NCBI GenBank assembly: GCA_937944485.1
Contig: CALDYU010000022.1
Coordinates: 1-64,000, forward strand
Origin: an uncultured Flavobacteriaceae bacterium
GTDB lineage: Bacteria; Bacteroidota; Bacteroidia; Flavobacteriales; Flavobacteriaceae
Direction of reading: 5' to 3'
Length of the DNA: 64,000 bases
Shown: one piece after another, positions 37,901 to 46,778 of the stretch
Position numbering within the stretch: the first letter of the stretch is position 1
How the letters are laid out: each line of letters starts with the position of its first letter
The notes under the pieces: generated by a model
What the model saw: only the letters and a program-made list of their open reading frames with translations
Database searches by the model: none
Told to the model about the DNA's origin: nothing
Made by a program: the position numbers and the translations under genes

Positions 37901-40900
37901 GTAGGAAGTCAAGCGACAACCACTGCGGTAACTGATGATACTGATACTGCTGCTTGTGCCTCACCAACTATGCCTGATAATGACAATGATGGTGTGCCAG
38001 ACACAACTGATTTAGATGATGATAATGACGGTATTTTAGATGCTGAAGAACTTTCTTGTAACAATGGAATTGAAAATATTTCAGCTACAGCAGTGAATAC
38101 TTCAATTGACAATGTCACATTACATGACGGCACAAGTACTGCACAAACTTTAACGCAAACTTTTACCGTTCCTGGTTGTCCTCCAAATCAAGATGTGATT
38201 TCTTATCAGGTAACTGCTTTTCCTTCGCAGTTGGCATCAAACACAACGAATATTTGTGCCGATGTTGATTCTTTCAGAGGATTTGCTAACGCAAATGGCG
38301 ATAATATAGGACTAGACAAAGCCGCCGGTTGTGATGGTGGTATTCGCTATCGGATAGAATTTACAAGCGGTGCCGAAGTACTCAATTTAACTAGTCTAAC
38401 GCATGGTAATTTAGCCGCCGATGAAGCAATAACAATAACATCAAATGTGCCTCTAACTGGTATAACTTATAAAAGAGATACAGCTGATGCTAGCAACGAT
38501 GGCACAAATGGTGGCTCTTTGGTAACGGGTAGTGGAACTACTAGCGTTACAATTGACAATGTGAGTGGACCATTTGGAGGAAATTTAAATGTATGGGAAG
38601 TAAGTTCTAATGGTGCCCCAGCAAATTGGGTCGAAATTGACTACCGAAGAAGTTCAGGTAGCACAGCAGCATCATATGAAGCATTTACTTTAAATCACAC
38701 TATACCATGTGATTCTGATTGCGATAGCACTCCTGATTATTTGGACACAGATTCTGATAACGACGGCTGCCCAGACGCAATTGAAGGAGCAGGTTCATTT
38801 ACGACAACAGATCTAACAGGAGACGATAACTTAGCAAATTCTGCTGCAGGCGTAGATTCAGATGGTGTGCCAAATGCCGGAAGCCAAGCAACAACAGCCG
38901 CTGTTACAGATGCTAGTGATACAAGCGCATGCGACCCTCCAGGTCCCTGCGATCCTATGATTTCTCCTATAGTGGATCTAAATCAAGTTCCAATAGGCAA
39001 CGTAACCTTTCAGTTTACAAGCCCCAGTGGTTCAGATGGTTCTGATGGTCTACCTGTTAACTTAGACGGCATCACTGTCTCAGGAGAAGTTTTTACAGAC
39101 CTCATTACCCCCGATGCTATTGCATATTTTTTCACTAATCCTGATGACCAGAAAAAAGTGGTAACAGACGGTAATAATAATATTATAGGAACAGCTGCAG
39201 ACGGTCAAGCCAGCTTTGAGCCATTGGTTTTGGCACAGGCCCAAAGCAGGGATATGAACTTTATTCTAAAACTGGATCCAAATGTTGTTATGGGTGACTA
39301 TGTAGATAGTTTTTACAATGACCCAATCTTTGTTTCCGCCGATAGATATGCCGTTTCAACGGAACGAGGAGGTAATAACACCTCATCAATACAAGCATTA
39401 GATGCTTCAGGAACCCCTATTGGTAACAAACTACAGAGTACAAGTGGGAGCAATTACGGCCCGACAGGAATGGTGGCAGGAAATGGCCAGGCCTTTGAGG
39501 CAACCGTTTGGCCATTAACCGCTTTCGGTTTGGCTCCTGGTACACAAATTTATGGGGTTCGCTATGTTCAAGAGCAGGATGGTGATGGTGCAGATGGTAA
39601 AGTATTTGTTTTACGTGACCCGTCGTCCGCAATTACATGTACAATTTCAGCTGAAGACGACGACTTTACAGCAACTCCAGTTAATGGTGCAACAGGTGGC
39701 ACAACACCAAGTGTATTTACCGATAACGGTAATGGTGTTGATGATGCAAATGGCACTCCAGCTACCGACGCTAATATTGATGACAATATCAGTATAGTGG
39801 CCGACGGTGGATTAACGGGCGTGACCATTAATTCTGATGGTACCATCAATGTACCCGCTAATACCCCAGCTGGTAGTTATACCATAACCTATCAAGTTTG
39901 TTTGGCAGATAACAACATGATTTGTGATACTGCCGATATAATTATTAGTGTAACTTCAGATCCCGACAACGATATGGATGGTATTCCTGATAGTGTTGAT
40001 CTTGACGATGATAATGACGGAATCCCTGATACCGAAGAAGGTAACGGGACCACAGACACCGATGGAGACGGTATTCCCGATAGCCTTGATCTTGACTCAG
40101 ACAACGATGGTATCCCCGATGTTATTGAAGCTGGTGGAACCGACAATGACGGTGACGGAGTAATCGATGGATTTACAGATACTAACAATGACGGTCTTGA
40201 CGATGCCACTGCGGCAACGCCACTTGAAGACCCGGATTCAGATAACGATGGGGTGGCTGACAGACTCGACCTTGATGCCGACAACGACGGTATCCCTGAT
40301 GTGGTGGAAGCTGGTGGCGCTGATACCGATGGTGATGGTGTAATCGATGGATTTACAGATGTGGATGGTGACGGCTTTGCCGATAGCGTAGACACCGATG
40401 ACAATACACAGCCAGGAACTGCTGACGGTGGTACTGCACTGCCAAATCCTGATACCGATGGCGATGGTGTACCAGATAACTTGGATCTTGATTCAGACAA
40501 TGACGGTATCACAGATGTGATGGAGGCCGGTGGCACCGATGCCGATGGCGACGGACGTATTGATGGCTTTACCGATACCGATGGTGACGGCTTTGCCGAC
40601 AGCGTTGATACAGATGACAATACACAGCCAGGTACTGGCGATGGAGGTACTCCACTGCCAACAGATGACTTCGACGGTGATGGTAATCCCGATTACCTCG
40701 ACATCGACTCTGACAATGACGGTATCACCGATACCACTGAGGCTGGAGGAACCGATGCCGATGGTGATGGTGTAATCGATGGCTTTACAGATAGTGATGG
40801 CGATGGGCTTGACGATGCCACAGCCACTACCCCACTACCCGTACCAAATACAGATGGTACAGGTGGACCAGATTACCTTGACATCGACGCAGATGACGAT

Positions 40901-42064
40901 GGTATCGTAGACAACATCGAAGCACAGGACACCGACAGCTATGTACCACCAACGGGTAATGATACTGATGGTGATGGCCTTGACGATGCTTATGACACTG
41001 ATAACAGCGGTACTGCTGTGCCAGTGACCAATACCGATGGAACCGACAATCCCGATTACATCGATACAGATTCAGACAACGATGGTATCGAGGATATCAT
41101 AGAGGGACATGACACTAATGCAGATGGCACCCCAGAGACCACACCTTCAGGCAATGATGCCGATGGTGACGGGCTTGACGATGCCTTTGACAATGACGAT
41201 GCTTCCATAAACCCTGATAACGGACAAACTCCTTCGGACTTCCCAGATGAACAATTGCCTGGCGATGACAGAGACTGGAGACAAGAATTGGATAGTGATG
41301 GTGATGGTGTAACTGACGACCAAGAAATTGCTGATGGTACTGATCCGAATAACCCATGTGATTTCGTAATTGCCAATATTACTGAAGTACAAGGTGGTAA
41401 TTGGCTAGTTGCCGATTGCGATGGTGATGGCGTAACTAATGAACAAGAACTTAACGATGGAACTAATCCTGAAGATCCTTGTGACTTTGACGAAACAAGT
41501 GTCACTTTAGCATTATCTGGTGATTATTTGATCTCTGATTGCGATGGAGACGGTGTAACTAATGGACAAGAGATTACAGATGGTAGCGATCCAGAAAATC
41601 CATGCGATTTTATTGAAACGAGTGTAACGCTTGATCGTTCAGGTGATTGGTTACTTGCCGATTGTGATGGTGATACCATAGCAAATAATCAAGAAGTTAA
41701 TGATGGTACTAATGTAAACGATCCTTGTAGTAATATCGGTGGAACTCCGCCTGCCGGAACGGCTTGCGATATTTCGATAGTGACTGACCTTGTTAACCCA
41801 GGCGTGAATAATGGTATTTTCCAAATAAGAAATATTGAACAATTCCCAGATAACGATGTTAAAATATATAACAGATGGGGAGTTCTTGTCTTTGAAACAC
41901 AAGGATACGATAACCAAGAAAACGCATTCCGAGGTATTTCTAACGGAAGAGTTACGGTAAAAGCTAATGAGGAATTACCTGTTGGTATATATTTCTATAT
42001 CATAAACTATAGAAGCGCAATGGCATCAGGAACAAAATCAGGTTATTTATACGTAAACCGATAA
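34985..42064 (+). CDS. Giant T9SS type B adhesin with TSP3-like repeats (copy B)
   Basis: A 2359-residue acidic surface protein. The hydrophobic core of the export signal comes late, at about residues 52-68 (YFALFLFALFSNLSLHAQ), after a basic leader of some 50 residues, so a downstream ATG (35030 or 35063) could be the true start. Two related N-terminal modules (about 140-260 and 325-450) contain CVTDTNGNP and CFTDSDGNP. Two beta-sandwich repeats with ANDDYL or DNDDYL follow at about 475-695, then jelly-roll-like modules and a SERGGNNTSSIQALD module shared with copy A. A long stretch of calcium-binding DxDxDG repeats spans about 1660-2110, then DCDGDGVTN cysteine repeats, and a type B C-terminal domain from about 2270 (DVKIYNRWGVLVFE, GYLYVNR). 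It is the cargo for the SprF-like protein 35 bp downstream. Confidence 0.9.
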   Translation: MKKLKLYAAKGHSKTMALLNNVGIKQMCLFDLSRARVLKKFETLNNTQAKQYFALFLFALFSNLSLHAQTTPTDIDFNPNDSDCSPDSWSRFVRPELLSDDNSTGTRIRSWEARAIGGANYVESIITYTGEGGVSIDANNGNFQFSGQGTGITTMQYEFDVTLSNPYIVLSNVDRSTNPTVICVTDTNGNPLAIRSAGNPVTAEVTGNCIQRLTGSQGSLYVQILGSVDGFMVEANIGNNSDTYGMYIGTCINEYIPPTLVGCPDDIPRTLINTRLGPDSPAGNRVIITNRGVPDPFDENSGVQLSAEYIGASGTSSIISVPNAGSWGASTGGGETDHVVFTYNGPVANPIFDFNQDSFDRYLEACFTDSDGNPIEVTIVDGNSVSNIVGNATRPTLGRTTNCVTAPLFVGGEARIQLTGIHTTFNMYVTNTRASGTKSWGFTTQACNSANPNDTTDTDGDGVADVLDLNPNNPTAADDMADVTVGQPAVIDILANDDYLANDSPYNQGTTAITNTGNGTAGGAISFDPVTGELTYTPLPSEAGSSVTIEYQVCNTDPNPDACTTATVTVNAEAVVDTDMDGNPDNTDPNPNAPTATDDTGMTDSSTPATIAILDNDDYLPNNDSNNTGNTIINGVSNSGNGTAVYDPNTGEVTYTPGSGDEGATVTLVYEVCNDVNNDSPGTVTDDVCTQATVTVTIASSPGPDFDGDGVPDETDLDDDNDGILDTDECSTFGSIGDNLVPNGDFETGDITGFTTNLTTPPGGVGTYAVSTDSGVFPWGNGVTDNNGVPNNTDQFIYLCDANDGPATPDLLLQTSINVPTTGAYRISIWTAQMTGSSVTNPPELQFNFGGTDYPFSPATLALQSSVPVQNWVELTVDVNLTAGTTVMQLLNLNPSSGSGNNFALDDVSLRLIGCTTDTDGDNIPDSFDTDSDNDGCPDAIEGAGAFTTADLTADDNLANMPADVDTDGVPNVGSQATTTAVTDDTDTAACASPTMPDNDNDGVPDTTDLDDDNDGILDAEELSCNNGIENISATAVNTSIDNVTLHDGTSTAQTLTQTFTVPGCPPNQDVISYQVTAFPSQLASNTTNICADVDSFRGFANANGDNIGLDKAAGCDGGIRYRIEFTSGAEVLNLTSLTHGNLAADEAITITSNVPLTGITYKRDTADASNDGTNGGSLVTGSGTTSVTIDNVSGPFGGNLNVWEVSSNGAPANWVEIDYRRSSGSTAASYEAFTLNHTIPCDSDCDSTPDYLDTDSDNDGCPDAIEGAGSFTTTDLTGDDNLANSAAGVDSDGVPNAGSQATTAAVTDASDTSACDPPGPCDPMISPIVDLNQVPIGNVTFQFTSPSGSDGSDGLPVNLDGITVSGEVFTDLITPDAIAYFFTNPDDQKKVVTDGNNNIIGTAADGQASFEPLVLAQAQSRDMNFILKLDPNVVMGDYVDSFYNDPIFVSADRYAVSTERGGNNTSSIQALDASGTPIGNKLQSTSGSNYGPTGMVAGNGQAFEATVWPLTAFGLAPGTQIYGVRYVQEQDGDGADGKVFVLRDPSSAITCTISAEDDDFTATPVNGATGGTTPSVFTDNGNGVDDANGTPATDANIDDNISIVADGGLTGVTINSDGTINVPANTPAGSYTITYQVCLADNNMICDTADIIISVTSDPDNDMDGIPDSVDLDDDNDGIPDTEEGNGTTDTDGDGIPDSLDLDSDNDGIPDVIEAGGTDNDGDGVIDGFTDTNNDGLDDATAATPLEDPDSDNDGVADRLDLDADNDGIPDVVEAGGADTDGDGVIDGFTDVDGDGFADSVDTDDNTQPGTADGGTALPNPDTDGDGVPDNLDLDSDNDGITDVMEAGGTDADGDGRIDGFTDTDGDGFADSVDTDDNTQPGTGDGGTPLPTDDFDGDGNPDYLDIDSDNDGITDTTEAGGTDADGDGVIDGFTDSDGDGLDDATATTPLPVPNTDGTGGPDYLDIDADDDGIVDNIEAQDTDSYVPPTGNDTDGDGLDDAYDTDNSGTAVPVTNTDGTDNPDYIDTDSDNDGIEDIIEGHDTNADGTPETTPSGNDADGDGLDDAFDNDDASINPDNGQTPSDFPDEQLPGDDRDWRQELDSDGDGVTDDQEIADGTDPNNPCDFVIANITEVQGGNWLVADCDGDGVTNEQELNDGTNPEDPCDFDETSVTLALSGDYLISDCDGDGVTNGQEITDGSDPENPCDFIETSVTLDRSGDWLLADCDGDTIANNQEVNDGTNVNDPCSNIGGTPPAGTACDISIVTDLVNPGVNNGIFQIRNIEQFPDNDVKIYNRWGVLVFETQGYDNQENAFRGISNGRVTVKANEELPVGIYFYIINYRSAMASGTKSGYLYVNR
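39960..41300 (+). repeat. GC-rich tandem repeat tract coding for TSP3-like units
   Basis: Four to five long units of roughly 180-220 bp follow one another, each coding for an EAGGTDADGDGVIDGF-like core, with cores near 40123, 40303, 40518 and 40736. Several stretches are nearly identical at DNA level, such as the parts coding for TDDNTQPGT at about 40390 and 40605. The tract is visibly richer in G and C than the flanking coding DNA. Confidence 0.8.
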
Positions 42065-42099
42065 ATCGTACCCTAAACAAAATATTAAAATAAAGAATC

Positions 42100-43029
42100 A
42101 TGAAAAAATTCATAATAACAATAGTATTCTTAACACTCTCATTATGGGGTGTTAAAGCACAGCAAGATGCGCAATATACGCAGTATATGTACAATACGCT
42201 GGCAGTAAACCCTGCTTATGCAGGCTCTAGAGGTGTGCTAAGTATCAATGCCCTACATCGCTCACAATGGGTGGGTCTTGATGGCGCACCTACAACGCAA
42301 ACAATCAATTTAAATACACCAGTGTCTAAAAGATTAGGTCTAGGCCTATCCATTGTTAACGATGAAATTGGTAATGGTACCAATCAAGATACGTATTTTG
42401 ATGCAGTAGCTTCATATACAATACCTACATCGAGAACTGGTAAACTTTCGTTTGGTTTAAAAGCAGGCGGACATGCCCTGAACCTTGACTTTAGTAAGCT
42501 TCGAAATTATAACGATGAAGCTAACACTGTTGGCCTAAGCAATATCGATAAGAAATTCGCGCCTAATTTCGGAGCTGGTGTTTATTATCATTCTGATAAA
42601 TTCTATGCAGGACTTTCAGTGCCTAATTTTCTTAAGACGGAGCATTTTGAAAGTAGTAGTTCGAGTTTCGCTCAAGAACGTATGAATTTTTACTTTATCA
42701 CAGGATATGTTTTCGATTTGAATGCTGATTTAAAATTCAAGCCCGCCGTATTAGTAAAAGCAGTTAGCGGTGCACCGCTTCAAATTGATTTATCGGCAAA
42801 CTTTATGTTAAATAACAAAGTTACCTTAGGAGCAGCATATCGCTGGGATGCTGCTTTAAGTGCTTTAGTTGGTTTTCAAATTAGCGATCAGTTTCTGCTA
42901 GGTCTCGCCTATGACAAAGAAACAACTGAGCTTGGCAATACCGCCTTTAATGATGGTTCTTTTGAAGTGCTATTGCGCTACGAGCTGAGAACGAAATACA
43001 AAAAAATAATTGCACCTAGATTCTTTTAA
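42100..43029 (+). CDS. PorP/SprF family T9SS membrane protein (copy B)
   Basis: A 309-residue outer-membrane barrel, the same length as copy A at 31584 and alike over the whole chain, including the mature start QQDAQYTQYMYNTLAVNPA and the end KIIAPRFF. Differences are scattered, mostly conservative, and many are silent at DNA level, so both copies appear to be under selection. It lies 35 bp after the giant adhesin and 12 bp before the OmpA-type gene, the same spacing as in operon A. It should export the adjacent adhesin. Confidence 0.92.
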   Translation: MKKFIITIVFLTLSLWGVKAQQDAQYTQYMYNTLAVNPAYAGSRGVLSINALHRSQWVGLDGAPTTQTINLNTPVSKRLGLGLSIVNDEIGNGTNQDTYFDAVASYTIPTSRTGKLSFGLKAGGHALNLDFSKLRNYNDEANTVGLSNIDKKFAPNFGAGVYYHSDKFYAGLSVPNFLKTEHFESSSSSFAQERMNFYFITGYVFDLNADLKFKPAVLVKAVSGAPLQIDLSANFMLNNKVTLGAAYRWDAALSALVGFQISDQFLLGLAYDKETTELGNTAFNDGSFEVLLRYELRTKYKKIIAPRFF

Positions 43030-43041
43030 AATAGACTAAAG

Positions 43042-44982
43042 ATGAATAAAAAATCAAAATATATTGTTGGCGGTTTACTATTGGCTTTTACCCTAGTCAC
43101 CGCTCAAAATAAAGAAACAAAAAAAGCATCTCAGAATTTTGATAGTTATGCCTATGCCAAAGCGATAGAAAATTATCAAACTTTAGTAGATCAAGGATAT
43201 TCAACAGAAATAATTTACAAAAAATTAGGTGATGCGAACTATCTTAATGCAAATTATATAGATGCTGCCAACTGGTACGATAAATTGTTAAAACTTGAAG
43301 GAGCTTCAGTTGATGCTGACTATTTATATCGCTATGCACAAGCTTTAAAATCAACGAAAGATTACAAAGCTGCAGCACTCTGGATGCAAAAATATAAAAT
43401 GGCAAAAGGAGACGAGATTCGTGCTAAGAAGATTGCAAACAATAGCAATTACCTTGCTGATATAGAGGCGCAATCAGGACGTTATGATATTCATACGATA
43501 TCAGTGAATTCCGCATCATCAGATTTTGCTCCCGCTTTCAAAGGAGAAGAATTAGTCTTCTCAACTGCAAGAGATAGTGGTATTGTTTCAAGAAATTTAC
43601 ATTCGTGGAACAATAAGCCATTCACCAACTTATATACAGCAAAGTATACGAGTGACGGTAATTTTGGAGAGCCAACAAAACTGTCAACCTTAAATAAGAA
43701 AACACATGAAACTTCTGCTGTTTTTACTAAGGATGGTTCTACAGTTTACTTTACTCGAAATAATTCAGTAAATGGAAGGTTTTCTAGAGATAATAAGGGC
43801 GTAAGTCGATTAAAATTGTTCAGAGCTACTTTGAATGATGGTAAATGGACCAACATCACAGAACTTCCTTTCAATAGTGACGACTATTCAACTGCACACC
43901 CAGCTTTAAGTGCCGATGAGCGTAAATTATATTTTGCCTCGAACATGCCTGGCACTAGAGGTGAGTCCGATATTTTTGCTGTTGATATTCATGAAGATGG
44001 TAGTTTCGGAACTCCTAAAAATATGGGAGAAGAAATCAATACTGAAGCACGTGAAACTTTTCCGTTTGTGAGCGCTACTGATGTTCTTTACTTTGCATCT
44101 GATGGCCACCAAGGTCTTGGAGGCTTAGATATATTTGCTACCAGTATTACCAATACTGATAAATTGCACATCGTAAATCTTGGCAAGCCTATAAATTCTG
44201 AGCAAGATGATTTTGCTTATATCATAAATGAAGAAACCCATAAAGGTTTTTTCACGTCAAATAGAGAAGGTGGTCAAGGTGATGATGATATTTATAGTTT
44301 TACGGAGAAAGAGCCACTAAATTTTAGGTGCAACACCCTAATTTCAGGCATTGTAAAAGATAAGAAAGACGGATCACCCTTAGGCAGCGCCTCCGTAACA
44401 TTAGTAGACGCTCAAGGCAATACTATGGCTAAAGCAATATCTTCAAATGATGGATCATTTACTCTTGAAGGAGATTGCACTATTGGTGAATACAAATTAA
44501 TAGGCAATAGTGAAGGTTACATATCCGGAAATACAAGCTTTGTTACTGAAAAGGCCAACGACAGAGAAGGTTTAGAGATTTTACTTGACAAAGTAAATCA
44601 GGCTGCACCTATAGGTAGCAATCTTACAAAGGTGCTGAATCTAAAACCCATCCATTTTGATTTAGACAAGGCATTTATTCGACCAGATGCTGCTGTTATA
44701 TTAAATGCAGTCATCGCTTACATGAAAGAATATCCAAGTATCAATGTTCAAGTACAATCGCATACCGATGTTAGAGCAAGTGATTCGTATAACCTTAAAC
44801 TATCTAATAGAAGGCAAAAAAGTACTGTTGCATATTTAATCGCAAATGGTATCGATGCTTCTCGACTTAGCGGTCAAGGCTTTGGCGAATCGCAGTTAAC
44901 CAACGATTGTACAACCAAACACAAGTGTAACGACCAAAGACATGAAGAAAACAGAAGGTCTGAATTTATAGTTGTAGAATAA
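43042..44982 (+). CDS. OmpA family protein with TPR and PD40 repeats (copy B)
   Basis: A 646-residue paralogue of the protein at 32525 with the same domain order: signal peptide, TPR-like helices, PD40 blades (ADERKLYFASNMPGTRGESD), a regulatory-type beta-sandwich (SGIVKDKKDGSPLGSA) and an OmpA domain with HTDVRASDSYNLKLSNRR. Identity looks high in the blades and lower in the beta-sandwich and OmpA parts. It probably ties the second adhesin-SprF pair to peptidoglycan. A terminator follows 27 bp after the stop. Confidence 0.9.
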   Translation: MNKKSKYIVGGLLLAFTLVTAQNKETKKASQNFDSYAYAKAIENYQTLVDQGYSTEIIYKKLGDANYLNANYIDAANWYDKLLKLEGASVDADYLYRYAQALKSTKDYKAAALWMQKYKMAKGDEIRAKKIANNSNYLADIEAQSGRYDIHTISVNSASSDFAPAFKGEELVFSTARDSGIVSRNLHSWNNKPFTNLYTAKYTSDGNFGEPTKLSTLNKKTHETSAVFTKDGSTVYFTRNNSVNGRFSRDNKGVSRLKLFRATLNDGKWTNITELPFNSDDYSTAHPALSADERKLYFASNMPGTRGESDIFAVDIHEDGSFGTPKNMGEEINTEARETFPFVSATDVLYFASDGHQGLGGLDIFATSITNTDKLHIVNLGKPINSEQDDFAYIINEETHKGFFTSNREGGQGDDDIYSFTEKEPLNFRCNTLISGIVKDKKDGSPLGSASVTLVDAQGNTMAKAISSNDGSFTLEGDCTIGEYKLIGNSEGYISGNTSFVTEKANDREGLEILLDKVNQAAPIGSNLTKVLNLKPIHFDLDKAFIRPDAAVILNAVIAYMKEYPSINVQVQSHTDVRASDSYNLKLSNRRQKSTVAYLIANGIDASRLSGQGFGESQLTNDCTTKHKCNDQRHEENRRSEFIVVE

Positions 44983-45008
44983 TAGTCAACCTAATAACTT
45001 TAAAAAAA

Positions 45009-45038
45009 GGCCACTCTTAATGAGTGGCTCTTTTTTTT
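45009..45038 (+). terminator. Rho-independent terminator of adhesin operon B
   Basis: GCCACTC pairs with GAGTGGC around the loop TTAAT, followed by a T-rich run of ten bases. The surrounding bases match the terminator of operon A, with a paired base change inside the stem. Confidence 0.88.
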
Positions 45039-45150
45039 ATTGTTGGTCTCGTCATGAAATAAGTTAACAAAGTTAATTTGATGTGTTTCATTTGACCTTA
45101 GTGAGTGTAAATCTTTAGAGGTACATGCATTATTTCTTCTTCAAGAATAG

Positions 45151-45158
45151 TAATTTTG
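45151..45158 (+). promoter_or_regulatory. Candidate -7 box for heme A synthase
   Basis: TAATTTTG matches TAnnTTTG and ends 17 bases before ATG 45176. It lies inside the longer frame from ATG 45125, which argues for the later start. Confidence 0.45.
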
Positions 45159-45175
45159 CATCTCATAACTTCCTT

Positions 45176-46210
45176 ATGAAAAATAGTTTTCGAAAAGTTG
45201 CTCTAACTGCTTTAATTCTAGTCTATGTAGTCATAATTGCTGGTGCCGTAGTGCGTATGACAGGCAGTGGAATGGGTTGTCCTGACTGGCCAAAATGCTT
45301 TGGACACTACATACCACCTACAACTATTACCGAAGTAGAATGGCAACCGAACACTACTATAAAAAAAGGACAAATTATTATTGTTCAAGAAACCCTTCAA
45401 GTAGCCAAAAAAGCGTTCAAGACTAACACCTCGTACAACAGTAATAATTGGGAACCTTATGTAGAACATGATTATGCTCAATTTAATCCAGTGCGTACTT
45501 GGATAGAATATATCAATAGGCTCGTCACCGTTATTCTCGGCATACCCATGCTTATTTTATTAGTTTTTTCTTTTCGTTTTCTTAAGAAGGATAAAGTGAT
45601 AACATTCATTACTGTCAGTACCTTTTTCGTACTCTGTATTCAAGCTGTTCTTGGCAAGATTGTCGTTGACACACATTTAAAACCTATTATGATCTCGGTA
45701 CATATGGTTATTGCCCTGCTAATTATGCTAATGCTTTTATACTTAGTACATCGTACTACCGATCGTTTCGGGGTAATGCAATATGATAAGCATGTTAAAT
45801 GGCTACTTATGGCATCTTTTGCAGCAACGTTTATACAAATAATTCTCGGCATTGAAGTGCGTCAATTTATTGATGTGCAAATTGATGTTTTAGGTGAAAA
45901 GGCCAGCCAATTATGGCTTCAAAACCCAACTCTTGAATTTTACCTACATCGATCATTCTCTATGGTAATAATTCTTATAAATGTCATACTAGCCTATCGA
46001 ATTTTCATATTCAAACTTGGGTTTAAGAAAATTAATTGGATATTACTTCTAATCGTTGCAGAAGCTCTTACTGGTATAGCCATGAATTATTTTAATTTTC
46101 CTTTTGCTAGCCAACCCTTGCACTTATTATTGGCTTCTTTGCTATTCGGTGTTCAATTCTATTTAATATTGGAGGTCTTAAAATCTGAAAAAAGTCTGAA
46201 ATCTTTGTAA
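45176..46210 (+). CDS. ctaA: Heme A synthase (COX15/CtaA family)
   Basis: A 344-residue inner-membrane enzyme that oxidises the C8 methyl group of heme O to give heme A for cytochrome c oxidase. It has eight predicted helices. Helix 1 leads into VRMTGSGMGCPDWPKCFGH, the signature of the Bacteroidota group, with its extra periplasmic loop. Conserved histidines occur in the later helices, for example KPIMISVHMVIALL and FYLHRSFSMV. I set the start at ATG 45176, because the protein then begins MKNSFRKVALTA and a -7 box precedes it. No other oxidase gene is adjacent. Confidence 0.9.
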   Translation: MKNSFRKVALTALILVYVVIIAGAVVRMTGSGMGCPDWPKCFGHYIPPTTITEVEWQPNTTIKKGQIIIVQETLQVAKKAFKTNTSYNSNNWEPYVEHDYAQFNPVRTWIEYINRLVTVILGIPMLILLVFSFRFLKKDKVITFITVSTFFVLCIQAVLGKIVVDTHLKPIMISVHMVIALLIMLMLLYLVHRTTDRFGVMQYDKHVKWLLMASFAATFIQIILGIEVRQFIDVQIDVLGEKASQLWLQNPTLEFYLHRSFSMVIILINVILAYRIFIFKLGFKKINWILLLIVAEALTGIAMNYFNFPFASQPLHLLLASLLFGVQFYLILEVLKSEKSLKSL

Positions 46211-46215
46211 CTTTG
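46208..46215 (+). promoter_or_regulatory. Candidate -7 box for the pRiA4b-like gene
   Basis: TAACTTTG matches TAnnTTTG, overlapping the ctaA stop codon and ending 23 bases before ATG 46239. The -33 element is unclear. Confidence 0.4.
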
Positions 46216-46238
46216 TTATCCCACAAACAAGCAGTGTA

Positions 46239-46733
46239 ATGATATATAAGGTGCGCATCATCTTAGATACTAAAGAAGACATCTTTAGAGATCTTGAAAT
46301 TGAGGCAAGTAATTCCATGGAAGATTTCCATAATGCGATTACCCAATCCTTTGGTTTTTTAGGAAATGAAATGGCATCGTTTTATACCTGTGACAACGAA
46401 TGGGTGCAAGACGAAGAAATTGCCTTATTTGATATGAGTGAGAACGGATCAGATGTTCGCCTGATGAATGAGAATTTTCTTGAAGATGTATTAACTAAAA
46501 ATACGCCCAAGTTAATCTATGTATACGATTTCATGAATATGTGGACCTTTTTTGTGGAATTAGCAGATATTGTCGAAAAGCAACCTAGTATTTCTTATCC
46601 TAATTTATTGTTTAGTTTTGGAGAATTACCTGAAACACCTCCTGAAAAGAATTTTGAAGCCGATGCTAGTATAGATTTCGATGATACCCTTGAAAATTAT
46701 AATGACTTAGACTTTGACGAAAATTGGAATTAA
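46239..46733 (+). CDS. Plasmid pRiA4b ORF-3-like protein
   Basis: A 164-residue acidic cytoplasmic protein. The start YKVRIILDTKEDIFRDLEI, the phrase SMEDFHNAITQSFGF and the YVYDFMNMWTFFVEL segment match the pRiA4b ORF-3-like family, also called IS1096 element passenger TnpR-like. No transposon is present here, and the family is widespread in chromosomes with no defined role. The C-terminus is a run of acidic and aromatic residues. It sits 45 bp before the nucleoid-associated protein gene and may share its transcript. Confidence 0.8.
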   Translation: MIYKVRIILDTKEDIFRDLEIEASNSMEDFHNAITQSFGFLGNEMASFYTCDNEWVQDEEIALFDMSENGSDVRLMNENFLEDVLTKNTPKLIYVYDFMNMWTFFVELADIVEKQPSISYPNLLFSFGELPETPPEKNFEADASIDFDDTLENYNDLDFDENWN

Positions 46734-46778
46734 AACCAAAGTCCTTTACATTCCTAACTCCTAACTCCTAACAAAATA

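Larger units (their letters stand above)
28142..45038 (+). repeat. Tandem duplication of a three-gene adhesin operon
   Basis: Unit A (28142-34523) and unit B (34748-45038) share the TGTAAGAAT repeats, -7 box, adhesin, SprF-like gene, OmpA-like gene and terminator, with intergenic distances of 35/35 and 11/12 bp. The SprF and OmpA genes are close paralogues, while the adhesins share only their C-terminal half and some modules. Confidence 0.85.

Noticed and set aside
39892-40620. Long reverse-strand open frame of 242 codons
   Set aside because: It is the antisense of the Asp-rich repeats; the repeated Ser/Pro pattern follows directly from GAT and GGT codons on the other strand.
39960-41300. 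Possible CRISPR-like array because of regular repeats
   Set aside because: Units are 180-220 bp, in frame, and code for calcium-binding loops; there are no spacers.
46239-46733. Signs of an IS1096-type transposon at the pRiA4b-like gene
   Set aside because: No transposase, terminal repeats or target duplication nearby; the family is common in chromosomes.
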